Part shown: positions 51,575-63,574 of the stretch, piece after piece
Layout of the letters: every line of letters starts with the position of its first letter
How positions within the stretch are numbered: the first letter of the stretch is position 1
From: Piezodorus guildinii
Lineage: Eukaryota; Arthropoda; Insecta; Hemiptera; Pentatomidae
Reading direction: 5' to 3'
Assembly (NCBI GenBank): GCA_023052935.1
Contig: CM041297.1
Coordinates: 46,066,417 to 46,130,416 of the forward strand
Length of the DNA stretch: 64,000 nt
Program-made: the position numbers and the translations under genes
The notes under the pieces: generated by a model
The model's input: only the letters and a program-made list of their open reading frames with translations
The model's database searches: none
Told to the model about the DNA's origin: nothing

Positions 51575-52420
51575 ACATTCCAGCTTGACAATTATACTTT
51601 TTATTATTGTACCACATTTTTCCAGATCTCATTCGCTGGTTGTTTATAATTAACAGTTGTCAATTTAAAAATAAAGAAAAAAAAATTATTATTTAAAATA
51701 GTTTAACAATATGCCAGTGCAATGGCAGCAGCAGCAATCAAGAAAATATTAGTTCTTGTATTTGCCATAAGATGTCTCTACCAACCAAGAACATTCATTA
51801 AAAAAAGAGAGAAAAAACAAGAACTTTTGACTTTAGTCAACAAAATTATATTTTGTATTAGAAGAATAGGAGGTGACAGAAGCTCAAATTTAATCAGAAA
51901 CTATATTTGACAGTTCGTGAACGCGTTGTAATTTTCTACTTTTTATTGTTGCCAGTATTATTAAATTTACAAAGATACTATTTCCGAATATACTACTGGA
52001 GTTCAGTTCATACTCTTTTCGTTCCAATAGGTCTCGACAAGAATGACAGAAGTGTACTGCGCATGACCTGTTTTATTCCGAAAAAAATAAGACAACGTGA
52101 GAACGTACCTCTTGAAAACAATTGACGACAGCTACATTAATAAATTGCTCCTAACTACCATTTCTTCATTTAAAATATATATAAATATTTTTTAAGAGAT
52201 ATTTATCAAATACTATTTATTTACCGAATAGTTATTTCTTTAAACAATTTTCATCTGTTAAGTATTTTTTTTCGAATAATGATTTCTGATAAACATGACA
52301 GATAAATTAAATTTATTCGATGTATAGTGATGGCAGATGGAATCATGCGTTATTCGCATATATTTAGTATACTATAGAAGTTTTTTGCCGAAGTTTTAAT
52401 TAGCGATATTAAGTTATTGA
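51575..52420. other. Unassigned stretch upstream of GST copy 1
   Basis: Two short + frames (51722-51910, starting MAAAAIKKILVLVFAIRC, and 51907-52125, starting MTVRERVVIFYFLLLP) lie back to back with a 4-base overlap. Neither resembles a known family and base composition is not clearly coding. No GST exon 1 is found here. Confidence 0.35.
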
Positions 52421-52686
52421 GGTAATTATTCCGAAGTGTCACTTCTGTTGACAAGTGGGCGTGGCCTACTTATCCCTTGTGCACAGCTATGGTTACCTTA
52501 CACTGCCCGCCTTTTTACGGAGGGTATCGCTACCCCCACACACTACCCATTTCCCCTACTTTTTGAATTTCCCGTGATAGAATTTAGCGCCCAAAGCCGG
52601 GTGGAAGACAACTAAGCTCAACAATATCACTCTGGATAATCATAAAAAGGGCTACTGATAAGAGAAGTGACACTTCGGAACAGTTA

Positions 52687-52688
<2 letters not shown>
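52421..52688. mobile_element. 268-bp MITE
   Basis: The ends are 26-bp inverted repeats with two mismatches: left GGTAATTATTCCGAAGTGTC; right, as reverse complement, GGTAACTGTTCCGAAGTGTC. Both continue ACTTCT. The interior is GC-richer than its surroundings (GTGGGCGTGGCCTACTTATC) and non-coding. An (AT)n tract at 52689-52770 abuts the right end, immediately before GST exon 2. Confidence 0.75.

Positions 52689-52770
<82 letters not shown>
52689..52770. repeat. (AT)n microsatellite
   Basis: About 80 bp of alternating AT ending 23 bp before the exon 2 acceptor of GST copy 1. The open frame through it is an artefact. Confidence 0.95.
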
Positions 52771-52777
<7 letters not shown>

Positions 52778-52793
52778 CCATTTATTTTAATAG

Positions 52794-54377
52794 GTCATCA
52801 TAAAACTGAAGAATTCAGAAAAATGAATCCTTTGAGTTTGGTTCCATTCATTGAAGAAAATGGTTTTGTTTTAAGAGAGAGGTAATTTAATGATGAATTT
52901 AAGGATTGGTTGTTCAGCATTTGTGGTCATATACATACATCTATTTGTCTAGTGTTGGAATTATGAGATACCTATGCCGAGAAAAGGATATTCCTGATCA
53001 TTGGTATCCAAAGGATTATAAAGCTCAAGCTAAAATTGATGAATTTATTGAGTGGCATCATCTTGGCTTGCGATTTCCTCTTACAATGTTTTTCCGTATT
53101 TGTGTATGTTATAAGTTTTTGTATTTTTCCATTTTTTTAAATTTATCAGTCTTAAATTAGTTTCAAAGCCAAATAATCACCTTTAGGGATTTTTATCCAA
53201 AATGTTTTATTTAAACTTATGTTTCTATTTATAATCAGGGTTTCCATAAATATTAGATTAAATAATCAGAATTGGAAAATAATCAGTTTTAGCTCAATGA
53301 AATTAACTTTTTTTTTCTCTTTATTTTTAATTTCACAACTGTTAATTAAAACGTATTGTTATATTAGTAATATTCTGTAATTGAATGGATTTAAAGCAGT
53401 ATGTTTATTTATAATAAGTATGGTATGAAATTTTGGTTGCAGTATGTAAGCACAGTGACGTTCAGTAGTTGAAAATATGTTTGCATAATTCAAAATCTGT
53501 GGTGTATTACTGATGAAAAATAAAGTAATGATTTTATGCTAGAGCGATATTAAAGTAACCATAACTGTGTAAAAATGTATGTGATTTCTACCTTAACTCT
53601 TTATACTTTGGTATTACTTTATTTTTTAATATTTCAAAAATATTTACAGCATCTGGAACCCCTTTTAACAGGAAAAGAACCCCTTAAAAGTGATGTAGAA
53701 AGGTATAGAAATGGGATGAGATCTAGTTGTGATGTGATGGAAAATATCTGGCTCAATAATGATTCCAAATTTCTCTTTGGGAATCATTTGACTATTGCTG
53801 ATCTTCTTGCTGCCATGGAAATAGAACAACCTAGTTAGTAGTTCTTTTGTTGCTAGTATATATTTAACTTAATTTTAAAATGAAAAATAAATATAACAGG
53901 GAGCCACATTCGGTAAATTAAAAAATAATAATTCAAATTTAATGTGAAACAGGTTAAATTATATTTTGAAAGATTGGTCAATCAAACGAGAAAAAAAAAC
54001 TTCCCCCTTTAAAAACTACCAATGAAGGTTTTATTCAGTACTTTGTAAAAGAAGAAATAATTTTTTACCAACATAATTTTATATTTAATACATGTAAATA
54101 TTTATATTACATGTGTAATTCCTTCATTGTAGGTTTTTAGATAATATTTGATGCTTTAAACATTTTGTGATATACACTTCTAATTTACTAGTTTACTTCA
54201 TATGTTATTTTTGTGTCAGGAATGTGTGGCTATGACCCAAGAAATGGACGACCAAAGTTGACAGCGTATATGGACCATGTCCGTACAGAAACCAATCCAT
54301 ATTATGATGAAGCATGTAAATTACTGAACTCTGTATGTGCAAAGTTTTCAAAGAGTGAAATGAAATCAAATTTATGA
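52794..54377 (+). CDS. Glutathione S-transferase, theta class, copy 1 (exon 1 not found)
   Basis: Theta-class GSTs conjugate glutathione to electrophiles in the cytosol. Exons 52794-52881, 52953-53103, 53650-53833 and 54220-54377 join in frame. Their lengths of 88, 151 and 184 nt equal those of copy 2 exactly. The protein shows NPLSLVPFIEENGF and LRESVGIMRYL (the E-S pair binds glutathione). DHWYPKD, DEFIEWHHLGLR, NHLTIADLLAAMEIEQP and GYDPRNGRPKL then give the theta-type C-terminal domain. With a 112-nt exon 1 like copy 2 the product would have 230 residues, normal for the class. That exon, with the catalytic serine, is not visible upstream, where a hAT-like element, a MITE and an AT tract occupy the space. 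The donor after exon 4 is GTTAGT. AATAAA lies at 54883-54888. Confidence 0.88.
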
Positions 54378-55260
54378 TTTTAAGTGGTATATCTTAAATT
54401 TTATCTATAAAATTTATAAATTTTGTTACAGATACAATAGAAATTAAAGCAATTTTAATTTGTTTTAAGAAAGTAATTAAGGTTAATTATTAGTTATTTA
54501 AAATTAGATTGCATTACATACAGTATTTAAGATAATGTTTTGGTGATTGAAAAATGGAATACTTAGTTAAATAATTCTATTAAACTCATTAAGAAGAAGT
54601 ATGTTTGGTACTCATGAATATTTGTTTATAAGAATTAATTTGTTAAACTGATTATATTATAATGATATTAATTATGGTGCATTATTGTACATTACATAGC
54701 TGTTATAATATATTTTTTACATGCCTAATATTCATAACATTCATCTTGAAACTTATCCTTTCCAAAATGTTCCTTCACATGCATTCATTTCATCCCGCAT
54801 TTGTCTGTACTTTAATGTCAACTTTTAAATTTCATCAATCAAAAATTTCTTTTGAAAATAGATTTAAACTTACTCAAGGAAAAATAAACAAATTAGTCTT
54901 AAAGTATTGCTGCTAACTTCTTAAATTATGTGCATAGATCATTAACTAAGTTATTCTAAGAACTCATACATGATCTAATAATAAATCCAACAATTCTCAG
55001 TTCCATGGCTTAGTTTTTAGCTTTTCTATTCACCAAAATGTAGATAAATATGGACTTGGAACTGAGAAATAAGATGTTGGATATTCTCCTAAAAGTAGCT
55101 GAAAAGAAGATAATTTAAGTTTGATCAACATAAGATTAAAAAAAAAAAAAAAAAAATCAGCAAAAATAAACTGAAAAATTATCTGTTATTTGGACTTAAG
55201 GTACACACAAAGTTAACATGCATTTCCATTGAATACTGGAATTCAAAAAAATTCACAATC
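54378..55260. other. GST copy 1 3' flank
   Basis: Non-coding and AT-rich. A short piece near 55185-55265 (TTATTTGGACTTAAGG, then TTCACAATCACAATA) resembles the tail of repeat family X. Nothing else is recognised. Confidence 0.45.
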
Positions 55261-55379
55261 ACAATATATTTCATATATAGTGGATATAGCTAGTTGCCCA
55301 TTGAAAATTACTGGAAAGAATTAGTCTGGGTGGTGGTCAGATAATGAAACAACTTAATAGTTTCAACTATTTATTGGCT

Positions 55380-55419
55380 GCCAACGTTTCGACCCCCATT
55401 GTGGATCATCATCAGAGCT
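55380..55419 (-). ncRNA. Hammerhead-like motif, copy D
   Basis: On the minus strand: AGCTCTGATGATGATCCACA, then GGGGGTCGAAACGTTGGC. Both catalytic boxes are intact. The stem I partner is altered to GCT, weakening pairing with GGC. Confidence 0.35.
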
Positions 55420-56182
55420 AAAAAAATACAAAAGGAATACAATAACGTTCAATACAATATTTAAATCATTTTTTAAAAAATCGATTAATTAAATTACAAT
55501 GACTTTAGTATAAAAATGAAAGGGCTATACTGAACAAATTTTGACTAAATATAATGCACAAATATATCAATATCCACCTGAAATAGGAAACATTAAAATA
55601 TGGACAACAATGGCGATAAATACCGTATTGCAGGCAGTTTTGGTAGTAAGGAATGTAGGTAGAATGGAAAATATGTACGGAATGTAGGTAGTTCATTCAT
55701 TCCTTTCATGTTAATATAATTTTCCAAACTACCTACATTCCTTACGTATTTTCCATTCTACCCACATTCCTTTCTACCAACGGCACCTATTTTCCATTCG
55801 CCTACAATACGGTACTTGTCTCCATTCTACTCCATATTTTGAAAGGGATGAATGAACCACCTACATTCCGTACATATTTTCCATTCTACCTACATTCCTT
55901 ACTACCAAAACTGCCTGCAATACGGTATTTATCGCCATTCTAGTCCATATTTTAATGTTTCCTATTTCAGGGAGATATTGATATCTTTGTACATTATCTT
56001 TAGTCATAATTTGTTCTACAGCCCTTTCATTATTATGTTAAAAGCCATTTTAATTTAATTAATTGATTTCTTTACACATCTATTTCTTTTTTATGTTTTA
56101 AATATTGCCATCCTCTAACATAATAGTATATCAACTATTGTATTTGATGTTATTCTAATTGTATTACTTTTGTATCTTTTTA

Positions 56183-56221
56183 GCCCTAATGATGACCCAC
56201 AATGGGGGTCAAAACGATGGC
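56183..56221 (+). ncRNA. Hammerhead-like motif, copy E (degenerate)
   Basis: CTAATGA replaces CTGATGA and CAAAAC replaces CGAAAC, so both catalytic boxes are mutated. It is inverted relative to copy D at the other end of the same element. Confidence 0.3.
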
Positions 56222-56439
56222 AGAAAATAAATAGTTGAAACTATTAAGTTGTTTCATTTACTGACCTCCACCTGAACTAATTCTCTCCAGTATTTCATAT
56301 ATAGGTAAGTAAAAGTAATAAACTGGATTTTGATGTTTTTAAATTCTATATTTAACTTGAAACAGATTTCTTAGTGTTATAGATGTATCCCATCTTGTTG
56401 TTTTCTGTGAATCCCCATTGATTAAATTGCCCCCATAAA

Positions 56440-56535
56440 AATCTCCATTAAAGCACCGCCCGGGACTTGGATTCGAACTCACAACATTTAGCATGAGAGA
56501 CTAGCGCGCTAGCCACTCAGCCACGGGCTCCCCCT
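56440..56535 (-). mobile_element. SINE family 1, tRNA-like head only
   Basis: On the minus strand GGGGGAGCCCGTGGCTGAGT, then GTGAGTTCGAATCCAAGTCC, give intact Pol III A and B boxes. The anticodon region reads GCTAGTCTCTCATGC. It is followed by an unrelated tail, so this is a truncated SINE rather than a functional tRNA gene. Confidence 0.8.
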
Positions 56536-56689
56536 ATACCAATAATATAATATTTAATATTACATCTTGAAAACTAAATAATTCTAAGATATTATTTGGC
56601 CTTAAATGGACAGAATAAAATTAATATATAATAAATAAAGTTATCTATCTGTTGCTTTTCACTGAAATTAGCAAATCTTCTTAAGGATT

Positions 56690-57480
56690 CTTTGAAAATT
56701 GATTGGATAAGGAGACACTGGAAAGTGGCCGAACAGAAGGGATTTAAATGTTGAGTTTAGGAGTCCCAGATTAAGACAAGGAATGGATGGGGCTCTATTA
56801 AGAATGATCTAGCAAAAACTATTGTGTAATGGGATATTATTACAGATCAAGCTAATTGTGGATGTTACTGGAAAGAAATGAGGATTTAAATTCAAGGAGA
56901 TTTCTGATGTCAGATGAAAGAACACTGGGATTGTATAAATCTGTAGAGGAAAGATGTCAGGAAGTACGAACGGCGGTAGAAAGGGCTAAGCCACGTCAAA
57001 TCGGATGTAGGGATGTCTCTGGATTTTCCAAAACATTCGTTTTAGTTTTACCTCGAGATCCTCAAAACACTCCCATATACCGCACATCATTAGCCAAAGT
57101 AGGGAAAATGAAGGAACTAAGGGTTTATGGGTTTTAATTGGAAGAACAGGACGTCGGTAATTCAGAAGTTTTAAGGTGAAGAATGTACGACGGGAGATTT
57201 CCGAAACATGATTTTTCTACAAAAGGGTTTGATCACCAGTGATTCCCAGATTTTAATGGTTCGGTAAAATTTTATTGGATTGTTTCTCCGCAACAGAGTT
57301 TTAATTGGTGGAAGGGTCTTAAGATGGAGATTGTAACCTATCAAAACTGTATTAATCTTTTCAGTGTTCAAATAGAGCTTTTTTGCAAACAGCAAAATTT
57401 TGCCTGATACGCATGTGTAGTGAAGGATATTTTTGTCCTTAATAGTTACTATCCTATATGCCATTAATGATAAGAGAAGA
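56690..57480 (-). pseudogene. Jockey-like retrotransposon fragment, heavily decayed
   Basis: Minus-strand pieces in several frames follow the jockey ORF2 order: LLFAKKLYLNTEKINTVLIG, then KTHKPLVPSFSLLWL and CGIWECFEDLEVKLKRMFWK, and further on ARSFLIEP. Each is recognisable only beside the better copies at 5768 and 28440. Stops abound. Confidence 0.5.
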
Positions 57481-57756
57481 CTTAAAACCTCAGCGAAAAA
57501 AAATAGTCTTATCGTAACGAACCTATATATATTTTACATGAAGTGTGCACTCTGCTTCTTTGCAGAGCGAATCAAGAAGTAGGCGCAAGTACTATAAAAG
57601 TCCTACATGTATTCCCTCACGAATATTTCGCCAGCTGAGCATGAATAGTACTGGTTAGAACCAGAAACCCAGAAGATGGGCTAAAATTTATGCCAAAACT
57701 TCGGGACCGTGTTATTTGGAGTGTTTCAATGACCGCATCCTGCAACTGAGGTCAAC

Positions 57757-58147
57757 AATTGAGACGTTGATTTCCAAAAGGTACTATATCCATTCTAGGA
57801 AATTTTACAGGAAGCGCGAAAATCTCTCATTACTATATTATTAAATTAGTTAATTTGGGTCTTTTTGCCTTAAAATTTAGAATTATTTTTTTACTATAAT
57901 AATAACATCATATTAAAGTTATGAAATGAATTTTTTTAGAATGATTTGGAACGAAAATAAATGCGTAATTAGTACTTTTAGAAAATGACCGCATTTCTAA
58001 ATCGCGTTTTTTAAGGGCTTGAGTATTCATTAGATAACATCAAATAGAATATTTAGATAGAACTAAATGATGAGAATACAAATATGTAAAAAAATCAATT
58101 TCCTAAAAAATGTCCTTTAGTACCTTTTGGAAATCAACGTCTCAATT
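57757..58147. mobile_element. 391-bp MITE-like element
   Basis: Perfect 30-bp inverted repeats at 57757-57786 (AATTGAGACGTTGATTTCCA on) and 58118-58147 enclose AT-rich non-coding sequence. No clear target duplication. It lies upstream of GST copy 2 and might overlap its promoter region. Confidence 0.65.
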
Positions 58148-58589
58148 CTTCTATTGATAGATAAATTAAAAAAATATTTTATTGATATTTAAAACTTAAT
58201 AATAAAAAATGTGAACAATTATGATTTGATAATGGGATTGATAAAGATGGTGAAGAAAATAAACAACAGTGGTCAAAGGGTTAGGGGAGTGACAGTTGGG
58301 TCATTATTTACGGATAACACAATGTGTTATCGGTGTAAGTAGTTAAGACATTGCTAGGAGAGAATGGAATGTAAGCTGTATAAGTGGTATAAAAGATTGG
58401 GTCTAAGATATTATCTTGTAGTACATACTGCGGTGTGGAAATAAACATATTTTCTATCGATAGATCAATTAAAAATCGATACCACTGTCATCTCTTATCA
58501 GATAAGAATTTAAATTAAGATGTTTTGAGGATTTTTGTAAATGTAGTTGGTTTGTTTTATAATTTTTAACTTACATTCATTCAGCAACG

Positions 58590-61500
58590 ATGACGTTAAA
58601 GCTGTATTATGATAAATTTTCTCAACCTTCTCGTACCATATATTTGTTTTTAAAGCTCAATAACATTCCTTTTGAGAAAAAAAAAGTTAATTTAATGACT
58701 GGTAAGATTAATGATTTTTAAAAAATCATTCTAGTGATTACAAATTCTCTGATATTATGATTTTAATTTTTAATTGGCAATTTTTATTAGGAGAGCACAA
58801 GAAAGGTGAATTTAAGAAAATCAATCCCCTATCTTTAGTTCCAGTCATTGATGATAATGGATTCATTTTGAGAGAAAGGTAGGAATACTATGTCAGTTGA
58901 AAAAACTCAATAAAAAACATGTTGGTTATTGTTCATGACTTCCAATTTTGTAATACCATTGAAGAAAGTTTCTCTAAAAAGAGTATGTTTTTTTTAATTA
59001 TTATAAGATCTCTTAAATTGGAACATTGAATTAAAATTAAGTAACTGTAATAGTAGTGGAACTGTTTTTGAGAAAAATTGACATTTTAATTTTTAATCTT
59101 GTAGTGTCGGTATTCTTCGTTACTTAGTTCGTGAAAAGAATCTGGCAGATCATTGGTATCCAAAAGATAGCAAAGCTCAAGCAAGAGTAGATGAGTTTAT
59201 CGAATGGCAACATCTTGGCTTACGTATACCTCTAGCATTGTTTTTCCGTGTTGCAGTAAGTACTTTGTTACATTGTCATTCTTCTATGTATTTGGATTTA
59301 GTTACAATATTTTGCTTCAGTCTTCAGTACAGAGCTCTTTATGTTGTGTGGTTTGGTATAGGTACCACTTTGGCTACGGTTTGGATATAAAATGTGATCA
59401 CATAAAGAATTAAACACCGAATTAGTTTGCTATGAACTAGCGACCGACCTGTAATAGTAGATATCTTCCTCTCTGACCTATTTACCTGTCCTGTTCTAAG
59501 TCATACTGTTTCTTAGATTTAGATAAAAAAAATTCTTCAACTCCATAAGTTCAAATCACTCGAACTAAGGTTGTTACAGCTTAGAGTGCACCCATCCATC
59601 TATCCAGCCTCCGGTTATTGGCAACACTGCTAATTTCAGTATAACTTTAATTTTACTCTTTATTTTTTTCCAATTCTCTTGCCGAACACCTTTATTTTTT
59701 CTCCTTATTTCTATTTTTCTTGATTATTGGAATTATTCTGGTGTATTGAAATATGGGCTTTAACATTAACAAACATTTTACATTTATTCTATCAGGAAAA
59801 TCATGTGCCTCATCAGACATTAGGAGAATTAAACTCCTATTTCTTATCAGCGTCCTACAACGATTCTTTTACACCATCTTCTCATTATCTATCACTTGCA
59901 TCCATTAACCCCCATAATTTGTATTTCTCCCGCTGATATTATCACTTCCATATTGAAATCCCAGATCAACTCCATAGGTTTTGATGGAATCCTTGTCGAA
60001 TTATTAAAACTTTGTCTCCCAGAAAGCCTGCCAGTCCTATTCATTTATAATTTTCCCCTCCAATCTCAGCATTCCCTACCTCTTGAAAACAAATTCTTAG
60101 TCCATCCTATTAACAAGAGTCCCAACCCTACAGCTCCTAAAGACTACTGCCCGATTTCCACCTTGTTAAACCTATCCAAGCTTTTAGAAAGAATATTATA
60201 ATCACAAATGTCAAATTTCCTTGTAGAATCCAAATTACTCAATCCTCTACTATCTGGCTTCCCAACCAGCTTCTCCATTCAATTTGCTCCATCAAAAATA
60301 ACATATGACATTTATACCCCAATGAAAAACAAAAAACTAACTACTCATTCTCCTAGACTTTTATAAAGCTTTTGACTCTCTGGACCACTTTATACTCTAC
60401 TCCAAATTAAAATATTTATCCTTTTCTAATAGCTCTACTCTTTGGCTCCGATCTTTTCATTCTGACCGTATTCATGCAGTTTATACTCCTAATCAACCCA
60501 TGTCTTCTTACCTTACTCTGTTCTCAGGAGTATTCCAAGGTTCAAGTGTTTCTCTTATACTTTTTAACTCCTATGTAAGTGCTCTTCATGATTCAATTCA
60601 TCTCTGCTCTTACCACCTTGACCAAAATGTCTTTCAGATTAAACATTTCCTCCTGAGTCATTAGTGGCAGTTACCAAAATTCAAGTAGTCTTAGATAGAA
60701 TCTTTGCCAGAGATAACCTGAACGAATTGAGGCAAAATACTACCAGCTTTTGGAATTCTCTCCTGTCAAACATCCACCATGCTCCCTCCTTTTCCACGTT
60801 CAAATATCTTCTCGAATCCCAAAATGATGCTGTCTGACAATAAGAATTCTACTGTTAATAGTTGTAAACAATATTTTTAGTTGTTCGCATGTATTTTTTA
60901 TATAACCTATTTCAACTTTTCTTTTTTTGTGAATTCTCTTTTAGTTTAATCATTAACAGTAAATTTTATTTAATTAATATTGTCACTAGAAAATTTTGTG
61001 CTCAGATGGCAAAATGGTGTAGAGTTGTTTACTCATTAACTGAAAGAGAAACACTTATGACATTTTGCCACCCTCTAAACATAAACGAATGACACTCCAG
61101 AATGTGAAAAATTCTCATTTCTAGAAAAAGTGAAATACCATTTTGCCATCTGAGCACAGAATTTATCTCTTATTATGTTCTATATTTTTTTATTTGTGTT
61201 AAGTTGTTTTATTTTTCATTAATTTTATGTCTTAGCCAAATATAGCTCTAATGTTAAATTCTTTGGGGACTTAGACCTAGAATAAATATTTTTCTTTCTT
61301 CTTGAGGCAGTCACTTGATTTAAAATATACCAAGATGTTATAATTTATTGTTTATGTCTTACATCGGAATTGTTATACCAGGATGTTTCAGATATTTATA
61401 AGGCAGCACCACCTTCTTTAGCAGTACTAATGAGATAAAAAAAGAAATTGCACTTTTAAATTGTTTAAAGTTTAACTTCCTGGTCTCAGTGATTAATATC

Positions 61501-62120
61501 TAAAGGAATAATTTTTAATGAAAGGTAAAAATAGTCTGAAAGAGATTGTGATTTCTCAGTTAGAAAGTTACCCACTGTACATTGTAAAATTCGGCTTAAA
61601 AAAAAGAGAGAATACATAATTTAGATGATTAATTTTATCCAAGTGTCTCACCTGCACTGTATTGTTTAAAAATTTTATTGGGACTGATCGGATTCGGTTA
61701 CATCGTTAGTATTTTACTACTCACAAAAAGATAAATTAAAAGTTAATTAACACTGAACCAAATGGTTAGCTCCTGAAGGGTGATAAGTTAGGCTGACCTT
61801 ATCGAGTTTTGAAGAGGATCTTTAAACCGCATTCTTAAAGCAGAAATTGTTGTTGGCAAGCTTTTGCAAATGTAAAAAAGTCTTCATATTCATTTTTACT
61901 ATTTTATACTATTTATCTACATTTAAGCCTTTTCAGGAATTGATACCCATGATGACTGGTAAACCTCCGTCTACTAGTTTATTAGAAAGGGTGAGGAAGG
62001 CAATGGTGAACAGTTGTGATATATTCGAAAATGTCTGGCTTGCTAATGACAAAAGGTTTTTATTTGGAAATGACTTATCGATTGCCGATCTTCTGGCTGT
62101 TATGGAATTGGAGCAACCTA
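58590..62120 (+). CDS. Glutathione S-transferase, theta class, copy 2 (partial, last exon beyond window)
   Basis: Exons 58590-58701, 58791-58878, 59105-59255 and 61937-62120 join in frame and code for about 178 residues. The start ATG gives MTLKLYYDKFSQPSRTIYL, with the theta-class catalytic serine in the SQPSR motif. Then come NPLSLVPVIDDNGF, LRESVGILRYL, DHWYPKDSKAQARVDEFIEW and NDLSIADLLAVMELEQP. Exon 4 ends with donor A|GTAAGT in phase 1. The expected final exon (GYDPR...GRPKL in copy 1) does not occur by 64000, so it should lie further on or be lost. It is a direct tandem paralogue of 52794-54377. Intron 3 has grown to 2.7 kb through a LINE insertion. Confidence 0.9.
59884..60845 (+). 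pseudogene. Jockey-like reverse transcriptase fragment in GST copy 2 intron 3
   Basis: The + strand reads NSIGFDGILVELLKLCLPES, then LLNLSKLLERIL, the fingers region of jockey RT (GPDGI..., PISLL..LSKILERI). After many frame changes, FWNSLLSNIHHAPSFSTFK marks the ORF2 C-terminus near 60740-60800. The palm region is scrambled. Confidence 0.75.
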
Positions 62121-62950
62121 GTAAGTAATAGTTTATTTCTAAGATATATTTTTTGTCAAATCCCAAGACATTAGTTTTATTTAATAATTTACAATGTTTC
62201 GGCCTCTAGGGCCATCCTCAAGTGTCTGTCATGCATATTTATTTCATGTTTCTTCAGCAGTGTCATCTGTTTTTAATCATCAAAACCACATCAACTGTCA
62301 TATAGGGGTTCCATGCACAACTGACAAAATATATCTTAGAATTTATAGGAAGACTTACTAACAAATAATTTGTTTTTTTGTTACATCAACAATCTAATGT
62401 TTATGGGAAGTAATGTAATATTGTAAAGGGTCCTATTTAATTTTAGGAACCTGCTATCGCTTCAGCCCTCAAAACTTGTGTAGTATAAACGCGCCCATAT
62501 AGTTTATGAAAAAGTTCTATCCATTGGTTTGAAAAGAATGTCAGCAGTTGCTTAGTAAAATGTTAAAAAAATCTTTAGCTGCAAGTATTTTAAATTTTTT
62601 AGGTGGGGATTATTAGACATTTAGAAAGATCCAGAAAATGACTCAAAATTGACTCTACTGGCCAAGAAGAATAATGCTCAAAGCTGCCAGTTTTATTTAA
62701 TAACTGCAATTTTCCAATTTATTGAATTAATGTCATTATTCCTCTTACTGTCAATACAACCAAGAAAGGTGGAGAAATTGCTTCTTTCATAAACTTGATC
62801 AATCAGAACCGCAGTCCTATTAGAACATACTCATTCTGAAAAATCTCATGCGGCTTGTTGTACCTTTATCTAAAGGAAGTATATATACTAATTTTTTTTT
62901 TTTTTTAACTTACTAGTATATCTAAAATATTAGCAAGTTGTAATAACATT
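62121..62950. other. GST copy 2 intron 4 sequence
   Basis: Non-coding. A GTTTCGGCCTCTAGGGCCAT block at 62197-62216 resembles, inverted, the hammerhead-like motifs elsewhere, but with CTTGAGGATGG in place of CTGATGATGG. Nothing else is recognised. Confidence 0.4.
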
Positions 62951-63097
62951 AGGGGTACTCACTACGTTTGCTATAGCATACTATTTGTGTTATTTTGCTA
63001 AACCCGTCGAGTTTCTACAGTTATTTCCTGTATAAAATTGATGGGTTTAGCACAATAGCACAAATAGCATGCTATAGCAAACGTAGTGAGTACCCCT
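62951..63097. mobile_element. 147-bp hairpin MITE
   Basis: Two 55-base arms (62951-63005 and 63043-63097) are near-perfect reverse complements separated by a 37-base loop. The arms start AGGGGTACTCACTACGTTTG. ATT flanks both ends (62948-62950 and 63098-63100), a possible 3-bp target duplication. Confidence 0.8.
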
Positions 63098-63574
63098 ATT
63101 ATTAACTTGCTTATTGCTATTTCCCATGTTCATAACTTTTAAGCATTTATTCTTTAATTGGTCTATTCATTTTACATTAATTCATCAACCTTCTCTTTAA
63201 AAAAAATGTTACAACATTCAGCCTATTCTCTTATTGCCTTGCCTGCTGAAAGACGTATTCTGTACTTTTTGTACCATGTTTTTCTTTTCTTTATATTTTT
63301 TTAGAACGCAGCGACCAGTTGAAACAGTTATTGTGTCTCCAGAAGTTCTGAAAATTCAGAAATAAGCTAAGGTTTACTCATTTGAGGTATTGTTTTCTTA
63401 TTTCATGAATAATCAGCCTTTTAATTTTAACATTTAATATTTTTTGGATGCTCACTTTTTTGCTTCTATATTTTATTATTATATCCTCTACACTTTACTC
63501 AGCCATTCATATATTCTCATCAATTTTTTTTAACATTTCAACTATTTCTCTTTAAAAAATTATTTGAAGCCGTT

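Larger units (their letters stand above)
55285..56300. mobile_element. Fold-back element, same family as 7175-7880, with two opposed hammerhead-like motifs
   Basis: The left end (ATTACTGGAAAGAATTAGTC, 55309 on) and the right end (GAACTAATTCTCTCCAGTAT) are inverted. Each carries a TTTCAACTATT block and a GGTCGAAACGTTGG-type motif pointing outward. The interior contains an extra inverted pair of about 180 bp, around 55510-55700 against 55850-56040, rich in CTACATTCCTTAC motifs. There is no coding capacity. Confidence 0.7.

Noticed and set aside
56440..56535. A tRNA gene
   Set aside because: A and B boxes are present, but the acceptor stem does not close properly and the sequence continues as SINE family 1. 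The same applies to the other SINE heads.
63304..63364. Exon 5 of GST copy 2 after the TTTTTTTAG at 63304
   Set aside because: Neither frame gives the GYDPR...GRPKL motif of copy 1, and stops come at once.
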